Part shown: positions 24,445 to 34,178 of the stretch, one piece after another
Position numbering within the stretch: the stretch's first letter is position 1
How the letters are laid out: the number at the start of each line of letters is the position of its first letter
Assembly (NCBI RefSeq): GCF_003669035.1
Contig: NZ_CP033070.1
Span: 1,798,001-1,862,000, forward strand
Direction: 5' to 3'
Source: Chryseobacterium sp. 3008163
GTDB lineage: Bacteria; Bacteroidota; Bacteroidia; Flavobacteriales; Weeksellaceae
Length of the DNA: 64,000 bases
Translations under genes and position numbers: made by a program
The notes under the pieces: model-generated
The model's database searches: none
What the model saw: the letters and a program-made list of their open reading frames with translations, nothing else
What the model was told of the DNA's origin: nothing

Positions 24445-26817
24445 TTACATTCTTCCCTGTTCATCGGCTTTTTTAATTGCCTTAGCATTTTTCACTGATT
24501 GGTTACCAAAATTAAATTTCACAGAAACAGAAACACTTTGTGTATCTCGGTAGTCGATGAAATAATTATCCTGGTTGGCATATTTGGTACTCACCTTTTC
24601 TCCAGATGTTCTGAAAATATCATTGAAAACAAGACTCGCCTCAAGCTTTTTGTCGAAAAACTTTTTATTCATGACCAAATAGGCAGATGACGAACTAGAA
24701 ATTCTAAATGTACCCTGAATAGATGGCGAGTTGTACCGATGACCCAATTCTAATTTCCAATCGCTGTTTTTGTCTAAAGTAAAACTTGTGGAAATATCAG
24801 AAACCCAGTTCCATACCTTGTTTTTATACAATACATTATCGATACCGATAAAATAATTTTCGTTGTGTTCAAGGTTTTCAGATAAACTCAGACTCCACCA
24901 AGGTTTGATTTGAAAATTTTTATATACACTTAATCCAAACGCCTGTCCTTTCTCGATATTTGTAAAATTATAAATCAAATTATTGGTACTTGGCTCCTGA
25001 AAAGAGATTTCCATCGACGGGAAAATTTCTTTTCTGTAATAGAAATCCAGATTCCATTCTTTCCACGTGTAGGTAAAATTGAGGTTATGGATAATAGTAG
25101 CCTTCAATTTAGGGTCACCCTGAAAATAGGAGAACAAATTATAATATGATTTCGCAGGATTGAGCCATGAATACGAAGGTCTGCTGATGCGTTTTCCATA
25201 AGACAACCCGAACTGATGATTATTGGCGGTAGTATATTGGGCATAAAGTGTAGGAAATAATTTCCAGTAATTGTTTTTATTCACTTCAAACGGCTCTGAA
25301 ACCACTCCTTCCAAGTCGGTTTTTTCTGCCCGTAATCCTGCTTTGAAATTCCATTTCCCGGGATTGTAGGTCAATGAAGTATAGAGTGCAAAATTGTGTT
25401 CTTTGTAATCAAAAACATTGCTTTTATCCGATCGGTATTGTAATTCTCCGTTTTCATTATCCGAAAAATCGAGTTGGCTGTTGGTTTTCACAAAGCTGTA
25501 TTTTCCGCCGGATTCTACTTCCCACTTTTCATTTTTCCACTGATAATCTGCCTGTGTGGAGTAAAGTTTGACATCACTTTTATTATTGGTTACAAAATTA
25601 TTTTCTGTTGGAGATTGGTTCACAAAATCAAGATAGGTTAAGACATCCTGATATTTCTGTGCATTGTTTCCAGCAAAATAATTCGTCCAGGTTAACTTGC
25701 TTTTTGCATTTAATTTTCTGTCTACCTGAAAGCTTACCGAATTATTGATACTTCTAGAATGATGATCATTAATGGTTGTATAATTCGATTCAACTTCATT
25801 TTGGCTGTTATAAATTAAAGTCGGCACGTTGTAAGTTCCAAACGATTTTGGACTAAAAAATCCTGAATAATTTAAACTCACATTGGTCAGACTGTCAATT
25901 TCATATTCCAGATTAAAATTGACCGTATTCTGGCTCGCGTTCTTATCTTTTCTGTTCATTGTACTAATCCATCGGGTCTGATCTTCAGCATAATTTACAT
26001 AATCTGTACCTTCACGATAATAGGTTCCGCTTCCGAAATAATAACTTCCCATTACCGAAAGCTTATTCTTTTTATAATACTGAGAAATTCCAGCCACGCC
26101 CTTTGCATATTGACTTTGAATATATTTTGAGCTCAAAACGCCACGATATCCTTCAATTTTATTTTTCTTCATGACGATGTTGAGAACCGCACTTCCCGAA
26201 GCTTCGTATTTTGCGGGCGGATTGGTGATAACTTCTACAGACTTCACTTCATCACCCTGAGTATTTTCCAATAAATCCTTCAGTTCGTCGCCTGTGAGCA
26301 TTACTCTTTTATCATTAATTGTTACGACGATACTCTGACTTCCTTTGATTGCCAAAACATCATTTCCCGATGTAACTCCGGGAGTTTTTTTAAGAATCTC
26401 CCAAGCATTAAGTGACGAGATATTGCTGTTTTCTACATTAAATTCTAATCGGTCTATTTTTCTTTTCACCAAAGGTTTCTGTTTGGTCATTACCACTTCC
26501 TGAATTTCCTGAATATCTTTTTTAAGGATAATCTTTAAACTTTCTTTTTGCTCATCCAAGTTTAGATTTTTTTCCAACTGAGCATATTCTAAATCTTTGA
26601 TGATTAATTTTACATTGTTTTCTGTGATTCCATCCAATACAAAATTTCCGTTTTCATTCGTGATTACAGTTTTCAATAAAATATTTTGAGAATTGTAAAC
26701 TTCTACAGAAACCAATGGCAATTTTTCTTTCTGAACGTTCGTAATCGTACCTTCAATTTTAGTTTTTTGCGAAAACAAAAGAGCCGGAAAGAATAATAAA
26801 ATGAGAAATTTATACAT
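24445..26817 (-). CDS. outer-membrane beta-barrel receptor with CarboxypepD-reg-like domain
   Basis: A 790-aa TonB-receptor-like barrel. After a signal peptide comes a CarboxypepD-reg-like domain (residues 20-100, KIEGTITNVQKEKLPLVSVEVYN). A plug-like region follows (about 110-215, NAWEILKKTPGVTSGNDVLAIKGSQSIVVTINDKRVML, EVITNPPAKYEASGSAVLNIVMKK), then a long aromatic-rich beta-barrel. It fits the outer membrane beta-barrel family that lacks a clear TonB box. The ligand is unknown. It is divergent from a two-component system across a 146-base spacer holding regulator-like repeats. Confidence 0.85.
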   Translation of the reverse strand: MYKFLILLFFPALLFSQKTKIEGTITNVQKEKLPLVSVEVYNSQNILLKTVITNENGNFVLDGITENNVKLIIKDLEYAQLEKNLNLDEQKESLKIILKKDIQEIQEVVMTKQKPLVKRKIDRLEFNVENSNISSLNAWEILKKTPGVTSGNDVLAIKGSQSIVVTINDKRVMLTGDELKDLLENTQGDEVKSVEVITNPPAKYEASGSAVLNIVMKKNKIEGYRGVLSSKYIQSQYAKGVAGISQYYKKNKLSVMGSYYFGSGTYYREGTDYVNYAEDQTRWISTMNRKDKNASQNTVNFNLEYEIDSLTNVSLNYSGFFSPKSFGTYNVPTLIYNSQNEVESNYTTINDHHSRSINNSVSFQVDRKLNAKSKLTWTNYFAGNNAQKYQDVLTYLDFVNQSPTENNFVTNNKSDVKLYSTQADYQWKNEKWEVESGGKYSFVKTNSQLDFSDNENGELQYRSDKSNVFDYKEHNFALYTSLTYNPGKWNFKAGLRAEKTDLEGVVSEPFEVNKNNYWKLFPTLYAQYTTANNHQFGLSYGKRISRPSYSWLNPAKSYYNLFSYFQGDPKLKATIIHNLNFTYTWKEWNLDFYYRKEIFPSMEISFQEPSTNNLIYNFTNIEKGQAFGLSVYKNFQIKPWWSLSLSENLEHNENYFIGIDNVLYKNKVWNWVSDISTSFTLDKNSDWKLELGHRYNSPSIQGTFRISSSSSAYLVMNKKFFDKKLEASLVFNDIFRTSGEKVSTKYANQDNYFIDYRDTQSVSVSVKFNFGNQSVKNAKAIKKADEQGRM

Positions 26818-26895
26818 GAGGATTTATTTAGATTTTAATAGTCAGAAATTTTTTTTTCTTCTCGTACAAAAGTCTGCAATGCTCAAGAGAATTTA

Positions 26896-26958
26896 GGTTA
26901 ATGGAAGGTTAACGAAGGGTTAATGTCTATTGGGGAAAAGATGAATGCTTTATCTTTG
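26896..26958 (+). promoter_or_regulatory. histidine-kinase promoter with three 11-base-phased repeats
   Basis: GGTTAAT (26896), GGTTAAC (26907) and GGTTAAT (26918) are direct repeats with an exact 11-base period, typical of OmpR-family response-regulator sites. They sit just upstream of TTG (26930-26932), then 18 bases, then TATCTTTG (26951-26958), a full -33/-7 promoter. The start codon at 26964 is about where transcription should begin, so the transcript may be leaderless. Confidence 0.6.
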
Positions 26959-26963
26959 TTTTA

Positions 26964-28283
26964 ATGATTTCAAAAAGCAAAAATCTTATCACTCTGTTTG
27001 CTACTTTATTCCTGCTTCTTTTGGGGATTCAAGGATATTTTATGTATAAAACCTATCAGGTAAAAGAACGTGAAATCTACCGCGAGGTTCATAAGACATT
27101 GACAGAATACACTGATCATCTTGAAGACAAAGGTGGAATGAAAAGAGTACACGATGATACAGTGCAAGCCATTTTAGTTCGGTTTAAAAACAAAGAAATT
27201 ACCCATGATGAATTTCTGAATCTTTTCGATAAAAACAGAATTGCTACCGAAAAAGAATTTAGCAAATATGTAGATGACCAATTTAAAGCTGAAGGGTATG
27301 AGGTTGCGGTAAAAATTGAATATTCGTCAATTATTTTTAATCCTACAAAAACAAATCTCATTACAAAACCCATCGTTATCTACGAAACTAAAAAAAAGGT
27401 AAAGAAAGCCGGAATTTTAAATACTGGGACTTGGGAAACCACTTCTAAATCAACTGATACTGATGACAAAACACTCACCAGAAATGACAGCTTCTCTTTA
27501 AAGAGTACCACTGGATATGAAATTTTAAATATAAAAACAGTGGTTTTCAGAGAATTGACTCTGCTTATTTTATGTTGTATCGCTTTGCTTGCAAGTGTCC
27601 TGATTTTATATATTTTCACGATTAAAAACCTCATCAAACAACAAAAACAGATTGAAGTTTTACACACCATCGTTGATAACATTTCGCATGAGTTCAAAAC
27701 CCCGATTGCTACTTTGAAGATTGCCTCAAAAACTCTGAAAAAGAATCTTAATGCGGAAACATTACCCTTAATTGACCGACAAGTTAACCGATTAGAAAAC
27801 CTATTACTTCAACTTCACAAAGATGAAAATACAGCGGAAACAATTTTTATACAACCCGAAGATTGGGATTTTTTTATTCATGATCTGGCTTTTACATATC
27901 CTGAGCATGCATTTAAGTTTCAAAATGACATTGAAAAAGAGATGCCTTTTGATAAAAATTTAATGGAAACTATCGTTAAAAATCTCTGCGAAAACAGTGT
28001 AAAATATGGTGCTTCTGAAATCGACATCAATATAATTGGCCAAGAAAAACATTTAGAAATAAACATTTCTGATAACGGTGAAGGCATTGCGAAAAATGAA
28101 CAGAAAAGTATTTTCGAAAAATTTTACAGAATACAATCCAACAACATTCACAACACAAAAGGTTTAGGATTAGGACTTTATTTTGTGCAGAAAATAGTTT
28201 CAAAATATCACGGGAAGATAGATGTGAAAAGTGATATCAATATCGGAACACAATTTAAAATCAATTTGCCGTATGAACACTAA
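26964..28283 (+). CDS. membrane sensor histidine kinase
   Basis: A 439-aa kinase: membrane helix at about residues 8-28, a periplasmic sensor region of about 160 residues, and a second helix near 193-217 (LTLLILCCIALLASVLILYIF). The phospho-acceptor His is near residue 242 (DNISHEFKTPIATLK). The catalytic domain carries NLCENSVKYGASEI (N box), DNGEGIAKNEQ (G1) and KGLGLGLYF (G2). It overlaps the next gene by 11 bases and presumably phosphorylates it. Signal unknown; the divergent outer-membrane receptor is a plausible target. Confidence 0.92.
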   Translation: MISKSKNLITLFATLFLLLLGIQGYFMYKTYQVKEREIYREVHKTLTEYTDHLEDKGGMKRVHDDTVQAILVRFKNKEITHDEFLNLFDKNRIATEKEFSKYVDDQFKAEGYEVAVKIEYSSIIFNPTKTNLITKPIVIYETKKKVKKAGILNTGTWETTSKSTDTDDKTLTRNDSFSLKSTTGYEILNIKTVVFRELTLLILCCIALLASVLILYIFTIKNLIKQQKQIEVLHTIVDNISHEFKTPIATLKIASKTLKKNLNAETLPLIDRQVNRLENLLLQLHKDENTAETIFIQPEDWDFFIHDLAFTYPEHAFKFQNDIEKEMPFDKNLMETIVKNLCENSVKYGASEIDINIIGQEKHLEINISDNGEGIAKNEQKSIFEKFYRIQSNNIHNTKGLGLGLYFVQKIVSKYHGKIDVKSDINIGTQFKINLPYEH

Positions 28284-28959
28284 AATTCTTTTGGTAGAAG
28301 ATGATTCAGACTTTGGGATGATTCTGAAACAATATCTTGAATTAGAAGATTTTGAGGTTGTCTGGTTTCAGAATCCGGAAGATGTTGTGACTATTTTAGC
28401 TTCAGATTTCCCGTATCACATCGGGATTCTAGACATTATGATGCCGAAAATGGATGGCTTTTCTTTGGCGAAAATCATTTTAAAACAGAAACCACAGTTT
28501 CCACTCCTTTTTTTAACCGCTAAAAATCAAAAAATCGACCGTCTTACAGGTCTGAAAATCGGTGCAGATGATTATCTGGCAAAGCCTTGTGATCCTGAAG
28601 AATTAATTTTAAGAATTAAAAACATTCTGAAAAGAACGACATCGAATATCCCAAACACTCAGCAGAAAATCGGAGATTACATTTTAGATTCAGACAAGTT
28701 GCTACTCATTCATCCCACAGGAAATATCCGTTTAACCATCCGTGAAAAAGATCTGTTAATTTATCTTTTACAACATAACAATCAGATGATTAAGCGTGAT
28801 GACGTTCTCGATAAATTATGGGAAACTAACGATTATTTTACCGGAAGAAGTCTTGATGTTTTCATCAGCAAACTTAGAAAATACTTAAACAACGACCCTA
28901 CCATAAAAATTCTGTCAGTAAGAGGCATTGGCTTTGAAATCAATTTTCCTGAGAGATAA
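28273..28959 (+). CDS. OmpR-family response regulator
   Basis: A 228-aa regulator. The receiver domain (residues 1-120) has acidic residues in LVEDDSDF, the phospho-acceptor Asp near residue 54 (GILDIMMPKMDGF), and Lys in YLAKPCDPEELI. A C-terminal winged-helix DNA-binding domain follows (LTIREKDLLIYLLQHNNQMIKRDDVLDKLW...GRSLDVFISKLRKYL). The frame is open 14 codons further upstream, but MNTKILLVEDD at 28273 is the natural start. It is a close paralog of the regulator at 35440. Confidence 0.93.
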   Translation: MNTKILLVEDDSDFGMILKQYLELEDFEVVWFQNPEDVVTILASDFPYHIGILDIMMPKMDGFSLAKIILKQKPQFPLLFLTAKNQKIDRLTGLKIGADDYLAKPCDPEELILRIKNILKRTTSNIPNTQQKIGDYILDSDKLLLIHPTGNIRLTIREKDLLIYLLQHNNQMIKRDDVLDKLWETNDYFTGRSLDVFISKLRKYLNNDPTIKILSVRGIGFEINFPER

Positions 28960-29011
28960 ATTTAGTGAAGAATAATTTGAATATTCATTATTAATCATAT
29001 TGCTTAATTTT

Positions 29012-29100
29012 TAACGCAAAGTGTGCAAAGATTTTTTAACTACTAACTATTTTTAAAGTTACACAAAGCCGTTTCACTTATAAAAGCTCACAAAGTTTTT
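29012..29100. repeat. AACGCAAAGTG interspersed repeat, copy 2
   Basis: AACGCAAAGTGTGCAAAGAT, then AACTACTAACTATTTTTAAAG, then CCGTTTCACTTATAAAAGCTC and ACAAAG, in the same order as the copy at 8170-8251. It lies between convergent genes. Confidence 0.75.
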
Positions 29101-29179
29101 TTCATTTATGACAAATTACGGGCAATCAAAAAAAAGCTTCATCCAACTGAACAAAGCTTATTTTCTATTTTGAATTTAT

Positions 29180-30007
29180 TTAAAATTGCAAATCAACCAA
29201 AACCGGAAAATGGTCTGATGGATAGAGCAGATTTTCTCGTCTGTCGTTGATGTGTCTGTGAGATTTTATTTTAAAACCTTTCGTGAAAATATAATCGATT
29301 CTGTCTTTCGGAACTTCATTGACGTTAAATGCTGTGAACGTCCCTACCGGACCATAATGTTTCTTTTCAGCATTGTAGAAAGTATCTTCCAGATTTTGAG
29401 AAAGAATTTTTACAGGCTCTGAATCTTCCGTTAAATTAAAATCACCCGTTAAAACTAAAGGCAAATTTTTCGGATTTAATTCTTTGACTTTCTTTAAAAT
29501 CAATTCTGAAGATTTTACTCTTGCAATATTTCCGATGTGATCAAAATGAATATTCATTGCCAGAAATTCTTTCTTTGAATCTTTATCTTTAAAAATTGCG
29601 TAGGTACAAATTCTATTCAAAGCCGCATCCCAACCTTTTGATGGTTTTTCGGGAGTTTCAGAAAGCCAGAAGGTTCCTGATTTTACAATCTGAAGTTTTT
29701 TAGTATCATAAAATATTGCCGAAAACTCACCTTTCTCTTTGCCGTCATCCCTTCCAACTCCTACATAATCGTAATTTCTCAAACCTAATTTAATATCTTT
29801 CATCTGCTCAGGAAGCGCTTCCTGAACACCAAAAAAATCCGGGTGGTAATAAGTCAACAAATCTGCAACATCCTTTTTTCTGTTTGTCCATGCATTTTCT
29901 TTGTCGGAATCAACATTCAGTCTGATATTAAAACTCATCACTTTAAGATCCTGAGAAAAACCTAATGCGAAAAACATCAGCAATACGATTGAAAATCTGA
30001 AATTCAT
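29180..30007 (-). CDS. secreted endonuclease/exonuclease/phosphatase-fold protein
   Basis: A 275-aa EEP-superfamily protein with signal peptide NFRFSIVLLMFFALGFSQ. The fold's metal and catalytic motifs are visible: VMSFNIRLN, DFFGVQEALPEQ (metal Glu), HFDHIGNIARVKSSEL (catalytic His), LTGDFNLTEDS (Asp/Asn), and DYIFTKGF...YPSDHFPVLV (Asp/His). The frame is open 40 codons upstream, but only the ATG at 30007 gives a signal peptide. The substrate could be nucleic acid or a phosphodiester lipid or sugar; sequence alone does not tell. Confidence 0.88.
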   Translation of the reverse strand: MNFRFSIVLLMFFALGFSQDLKVMSFNIRLNVDSDKENAWTNRKKDVADLLTYYHPDFFGVQEALPEQMKDIKLGLRNYDYVGVGRDDGKEKGEFSAIFYDTKKLQIVKSGTFWLSETPEKPSKGWDAALNRICTYAIFKDKDSKKEFLAMNIHFDHIGNIARVKSSELILKKVKELNPKNLPLVLTGDFNLTEDSEPVKILSQNLEDTFYNAEKKHYGPVGTFTAFNVNEVPKDRIDYIFTKGFKIKSHRHINDRRENLLYPSDHFPVLVDLQF

Positions 30008-30032
30008 TATTATTTCATTTAAAATTAAAAAA

Positions 30033-30040
30033 CAAAAATA
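30033..30040 (-). promoter_or_regulatory. -7 element for the endonuclease/phosphatase-like gene
   Basis: TATTTTTG on the minus strand matches TAnnTTTG and lies 26 bases before the ATG at 30007, supporting that start. No clear -33 element is visible. Confidence 0.4.
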
Positions 30041-30099
30041 AAACTTCTGATCTACAGAGAAGCTATATATATGAAAGTTCACTGTTAAATTAAATTCAT

Positions 30100-30124
30100 A
30101 AAAAACTCCGGAAAATTTCCGGAG
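30100..30124 (-). terminator. terminator after the second M1 peptidase gene
   Basis: CTCCGGAAA and TTTCCGGAG (30106-30124) form a hairpin followed on the minus strand by TTTTTTATG. It lies 43 bases after the stop codon at 30167. Confidence 0.75.
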
Positions 30125-30166
30125 CAATTATTTTATATTTTAAAATTTAAAAAGATGATTGGGAAT

Positions 30167-32365
30167 TTATTCTTTAGTAAACTTAAATTCTCTACCGCCT
30201 TGTTTAAAACTGATGGTCTTTTTATCCTGGCTAAATGTCAGTGATATTTGTGCCTGCTCGAATGTAAATGTGTTATTCCCAATATATTCGAGATCAAATT
30301 CCGGCTGTCCGGTTGCCTGGCCAAAGAGCTGATTATTTTTTTCGATAAACTTCAGTTTTACCGGAAGATCTTTGCTCCCAAATGTTCCGGTAAAATCTTT
30401 TGCATTGATTTTCTCCACCATTTTTGCATCTGCAGAAGACCATGTGTTATTTTTAGGGTTTATATCAGGAATTTGAGATTTAGGATCTAATTTAACCTCT
30501 GCGATTTCTTTTGTTGAATCTACTTTAAACGTCCATTCCGTATTTCTTTTCCAGATTTCTACAGGTAACTTTACAACTTGCTCAGTTCCGTCTTTAAATT
30601 TTAACTGAATACTGGTCGGCATTGGTAATTGACCCAAATTTTCTACGGTAATCTGCGCTCCGTTTTTGAAATCACCATTCACATATTTCACAGTCTTTAC
30701 CGCTTGGTCGATTTTCCATTTGTTAATGAACCAACCTCTCCAAAACCAATTTAGTTCTTCTCCTGAAACATTTTCCATGGTGTGGAAGAAATCCCACGGT
30801 GTAGGATGTTTGAATGCCCAACGCTCAATGTAAGTGCTGAAAGCTTTGTCGAATTTTTCAGGTCCAAGGATAGATTCTCTCAAAATCCCCATTCCCATTC
30901 CTGGTTTGTAATAGGCTAAAACTCCGATATTATTTTCTTTCATATTATCAGGTCCCACCATAATCGGTTCAAATTGATCACTCATCAGAAAAGCTCCGGT
31001 CTGTGCAATATTTTTCTTTGAATAATATTCGCCTTTATTGAAAGCTTCAGTAGATAATTCATTGATAAATGTGTTGAAACCTTCATCCATCCATGCAAAA
31101 AGTCTTTCGTTTGATCCCACAATCATCGGGAACCAGTTGTGCCCGAACTCATGATCGGTAACACCCCAAAGATCTTCTCCTTTAGAATTCATATGGCAGA
31201 AAACGATTCCGGGATATTCCATTCCGCCTTCGTTTCCTGCAACGTTGGTTGCCGCTGGGTAAGTATACTCATACCATTTGGCGGAATAATGTTCGATAGC
31301 CGCTTTGGTGTATTCTGTAGACCTTCCCCAAGCGCTATTTCCTGCACTTTCAGAAGGGTAAGCAGAGATTGCCAATGATTTTTTGCCACTCGGAAGATTA
31401 ATTTTAGCAGCGTCTACAATAAACGCTGGAGAAGATGCCCAGGCAAAATCTCTGGTCTGATTGATTTTAAACTTCCAGGTTTTTGTTCCTGAGGCATTAT
31501 TTTTACCAATCTCAGATTCTGGTCTGATCATGACGGTTTTATCTGAGTTTCTTGCCTGTGACCATCTGTTGTTTTCTTCTTTTGAATACACTTCTTTTTC
31601 ATTTAAAAGTTCTCCCGATGCAACAACATAATGATTGGCAGGAACAGTAATGTTTGCAGTAATATCACCATATTCAAGATAAAACTCTGAGGCTCCTAAA
31701 TAAGGCATCGTGTTCCAGCCCAAAACGTCATCATACACGCACATTCTCGGATACCACTGCGCCATCGTAAAGATTTTACCGTTTTTTGTATCCTCAACAC
31801 CCATTCTGTCTGAGCCGTATTGTGGAGACAAGAAGGTATATTCAATTTTAATTTTCGCTACTCCACCTTTTGCTTTTAATTCTTGTGGCAAATCGATCTG
31901 CATTCTGGTATCTGTAATGGTATATTTCACATCCTTACCGTCGTATTTTACAGATTTAATTTTATATCCGCCTTCGAAAGTCTCCCCTTTTGCTCCGTTT
32001 CTGCTCCCGGAAAGAGGTACAAGCGCATTTCCACGGGAATCTTTTTCAAATAAATTTTGATCCAGCTGCAGCCACAGGAAACTCATCTTATCCGGACTGT
32101 TGTTGGTATACGTAATTTCCGCAATGCCTGCGATTTCATTTTTGGTGTCATTCAGGCTGACGTTGAGATGATAATCTGCAGAGTTTTGCCAATAAGCATG
32201 TCCCGGCTGACCGCTTGCTGAACGGGTTTCTGTTCCGGTTTGAGAATAGAAAAACGGCTTAAAGGCTTCTACATAATCATACTTGGGAGCTTCCTGAGCA
32301 TACACAGAATTGGCAAAAAGCATTACTGCTACCGTAGAAATTATCGATGGAAATTTAAAATTCAT
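30167..32365 (-). CDS. secreted M1-family metallopeptidase, long paralog
   Basis: A 732-aa protein with signal peptide ([17 protein letters not shown]). It has the N-terminal block [18 protein letters not shown], a zinc site HEFGH (in [16 protein letters not shown]), and the Glu ligand in [13 protein letters not shown]. About 100 extra C-terminal residues after the helical domain (from about residue 640, [20 protein letters not shown]) look like a separate small beta domain absent from the paralog at 22517-24313. It is likely a periplasmic or surface aminopeptidase. Confidence 0.88.
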   Translation of the reverse strand: MNFKFPSIISTVAVMLFANSVYAQEAPKYDYVEAFKPFFYSQTGTETRSASGQPGHAYWQNSADYHLNVSLNDTKNEIAGIAEITYTNNSPDKMSFLWLQLDQNLFEKDSRGNALVPLSGSRNGAKGETFEGGYKIKSVKYDGKDVKYTITDTRMQIDLPQELKAKGGVAKIKIEYTFLSPQYGSDRMGVEDTKNGKIFTMAQWYPRMCVYDDVLGWNTMPYLGASEFYLEYGDITANITVPANHYVVASGELLNEKEVYSKEENNRWSQARNSDKTVMIRPESEIGKNNASGTKTWKFKINQTRDFAWASSPAFIVDAAKINLPSGKKSLAISAYPSESAGNSAWGRSTEYTKAAIEHYSAKWYEYTYPAATNVAGNEGGMEYPGIVFCHMNSKGEDLWGVTDHEFGHNWFPMIVGSNERLFAWMDEGFNTFINELSTEAFNKGEYYSKKNIAQTGAFLMSDQFEPIMVGPDNMKENNIGVLAYYKPGMGMGILRESILGPEKFDKAFSTYIERWAFKHPTPWDFFHTMENVSGEELNWFWRGWFINKWKIDQAVKTVKYVNGDFKNGAQITVENLGQLPMPTSIQLKFKDGTEQVVKLPVEIWKRNTEWTFKVDSTKEIAEVKLDPKSQIPDINPKNNTWSSADAKMVEKINAKDFTGTFGSKDLPVKLKFIEKNNQLFGQATGQPEFDLEYIGNNTFTFEQAQISLTFSQDKKTISFKQGGREFKFTKE

Positions 32366-32385
32366 TGAAAATATTTTTTGATTGG

Positions 32386-32420
32386 TAAAAAAACTCCTGA
32401 AATTGTTACAATTCCAGGAG
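32386..32420 (-). terminator. terminator after the SDR gene
   Basis: CTCCTGAAATTG (32394-32405) pairs with CAATTCCAGGAG (32409-32420), one mismatch. On the minus strand it is followed by TTTTTTTACC, a classic intrinsic terminator 20 bases after the SDR stop. Confidence 0.8.
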
Positions 32421-32439
32421 CCTAATTTAGTTATTTTAA

Positions 32440-33321
32440 TTAATTTGATTTTTTTGATTTAATCATAGCCTCCAAAGTATCCCACATTTCCTGCGGAATA
32501 TCTTCAAGCATATTAAATTCACCTGCGCCCTGCAGCCATTCTCCACCATCTATGGTTACCACTTCACCATTTACAAAAGATGAAAAATCTGAAACAAGGT
32601 AAGCCGCAAGATTTGCCAGCTCCTGATGTTCTCCCACCCTTTTTAACGGATTTTTTTTAGCCAAATCAAATTGGTCTTTCATATCTCCGGGCAATAATCT
32701 ATCCCAAGCTCCTTTTGTAGGGAAAGGTCCCGGCGCAATAGCGTTAAAGCGAATATTATATTTCCCCCATTCCACGGCTAAAGATCTTGTCATTGCCAAA
32801 ACTCCCGCTTTTGCACAAGCTGATGGAACGACGTATGCAGAACCCGTCCAGGCATACGTAGTGACAATATTTAAAACAGTTCCCGGTGTTTTAGAATCAA
32901 TCCAGTGTTTTCCTATAGAAAGGGTACAGTTTTTTGTTCCTTTTAAAACAATATCTAAAATGGAATCAAAAGCAGAATGCGTTAATCTTTCAGTTGGTGA
33001 AATAAAATTTCCGGCTGCGTTATTTAATAAAATATCAATTCTCCCAAATTCTTTTAACGTCGCTTCTTTCATTGCTTCCACTTCATCCCAGTTTCTGACG
33101 TCGCAGGCAACACAAAGCACTCTTCCACCGGTTTGGTCTTCCAATTCTTTGGCTGTTCCGTAAAGTTTTTCAAGATTTCTTGATGTGATCACCACTTTTG
33201 CTCCCAACTGAAGAAAATATTTGGTCATTGCTTTTCCAAGACCGCTTCCGCCGCCGGTTACAATCGCTACTTTTCCTTTAAGAGCATCTTCCCGCAACAT
33301 GGGTTGTGTATATTGATTCAT
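32440..33321 (-). CDS. short-chain dehydrogenase, 2,4-dienoyl-CoA-reductase-like
   Basis: A 293-aa SDR with NADP loop [11 protein letters not shown] (about residues 22-32), CDVRN, and NNAAGNF. The active-site region is [23 protein letters not shown] rather than the classical Tyr-x-x-x-Lys. This matches the dienoyl-CoA reductase branch (GFVVPSAxAKAGVxAM), in which Lys is retained but the usual Tyr is not in that position. It probably helps beta-oxidation of unsaturated acyl-CoA esters. Confidence 0.8.
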   Translation of the reverse strand: MNQYTQPMLREDALKGKVAIVTGGGSGLGKAMTKYFLQLGAKVVITSRNLEKLYGTAKELEDQTGGRVLCVACDVRNWDEVEAMKEATLKEFGRIDILLNNAAGNFISPTERLTHSAFDSILDIVLKGTKNCTLSIGKHWIDSKTPGTVLNIVTTYAWTGSAYVVPSACAKAGVLAMTRSLAVEWGKYNIRFNAIAPGPFPTKGAWDRLLPGDMKDQFDLAKKNPLKRVGEHQELANLAAYLVSDFSSFVNGEVVTIDGGEWLQGAGEFNMLEDIPQEMWDTLEAMIKSKKSN

Positions 33322-33500
33322 ATAATTTATTTTTCTTAAAATAATAAATATTAAACGGATGGAGCGTAAAATCTATGGATAAATGATGTTGTAAATAATA
33401 TTCTGTGCATCGCAATATTTAATTTAACCCAAAAGCTCCAAAAAATTGATAAAATAAAATGATAAAGTCCACAAAATACCAATAATTTTGATTTAAAAGT

Positions 33501-33532
33501 AAAAACAACCCTGTAAATGAATACAAGGTTGT
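33501..33532 (-). terminator. terminator after the DUF1573 gene
   Basis: ACAACC and GGTTGT plus inner TGTA/TACA form a hairpin around 33505-33532; the minus strand continues GGTTGTTTTTACTTTT. It lies 64 bases after the stop. Confidence 0.65.
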
Positions 33533-33595
33533 CTTTATTTATTTGAAATACTGATTTGAAACCAATAGCAAAAATTAATTGCTATCAGAATATAA

Positions 33596-34009
33596 TTATG
33601 CCGCCGTAACTGTCCCTTTGAAAGAAAGAGTTTTAGGTGTTTTGCTATCACTTGTTGTTACATTTACGGTCTTAATAAATGGACCAGCATTTGCTGCATT
33701 GAAACTAGCTTCTACGAAACCCTTTTTCCCTGGAAGAATCGCCTTTTTACTGTAATCAGCTGTTGTACAGCCGCAAGATGGAGCAACATTTTCAATGATG
33801 ATTGGTTTTTTTGATGTATTTGTAAATTCAAATCTAATCAATTTTGGTTTTCCTTGAGGAATATTACCAACGTCAATAGATTCTGATTTCCACTTAGCTG
33901 CTTCTGCAACTACTTTTACGATAGGAGTTCCTTCAACCGGAAATACATTAGCATAAAATGGTGAAAATGCCATAACTGCAAGTAATGCTGTAATTTTTAA
34001 ATTTTTCAT
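33596..34009 (-). CDS. exported DUF1573 protein
   Basis: A 137-aa protein with a signal peptide (ITALLAVMAFSPFYANVFP). Its single DUF1573 Ig-like domain is recognised by ENVAPSCGCTTADYSKKAILPGKKGFVEASFNA, whose CGC pair is typical. These proteins are common and abundant in Bacteroidota envelopes, but their role is unknown. It is divergent from a two-component system; phased repeats in the shared spacer suggest that system may control it. Confidence 0.88.
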   Translation of the reverse strand: MKNLKITALLAVMAFSPFYANVFPVEGTPIVKVVAEAAKWKSESIDVGNIPQGKPKLIRFEFTNTSKKPIIIENVAPSCGCTTADYSKKAILPGKKGFVEASFNAANAGPFIKTVNVTTSDSKTPKTLSFKGTVTAA

Positions 34010-34066
34010 AAGTAAATTTTTATCATTAATTATTCAAAGAAATTTGATTCTTTTGTTTCGATAGAG

Positions 34067-34074
34067 CAAATGTA
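34067..34074 (-). promoter_or_regulatory. -7 element for the DUF1573 gene
   Basis: TACATTTG on the minus strand matches TAnnTTTG, 58 bases before the start codon. The -33 position is occupied by the TTGTTAAC repeat at 34095-34102 instead of a plain TTTG, as expected for an activator-dependent promoter. Confidence 0.5.
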
Positions 34075-34094
34075 AAGACGAAAATCGTGAGATA

Positions 34095-34159
34095 TTGTTA
34101 ACTGCTTTCAAACATTTGTTAACAAGTTGTTAATGATAAAAGATAAATAGATATTTTTG
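34095..34159 (+). promoter_or_regulatory. histidine-kinase promoter with phased TTGTTAA repeats
   Basis: TTGTTAAC (34095), TTGTTAAC (34116) and TTGTTAAT (34127) lie 21 and 11 bases apart, with a weaker TTTCAAAC at 34106 filling the phase. TTG (34127-34129), 22 bases, and TATTTTTG (34152-34159) form the -33/-7 promoter. Phased GTTAA repeats also precede the other kinase gene at 26896. Confidence 0.55.
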
Positions 34160-34178
34160 GATAATATTGCTTCTGAAA

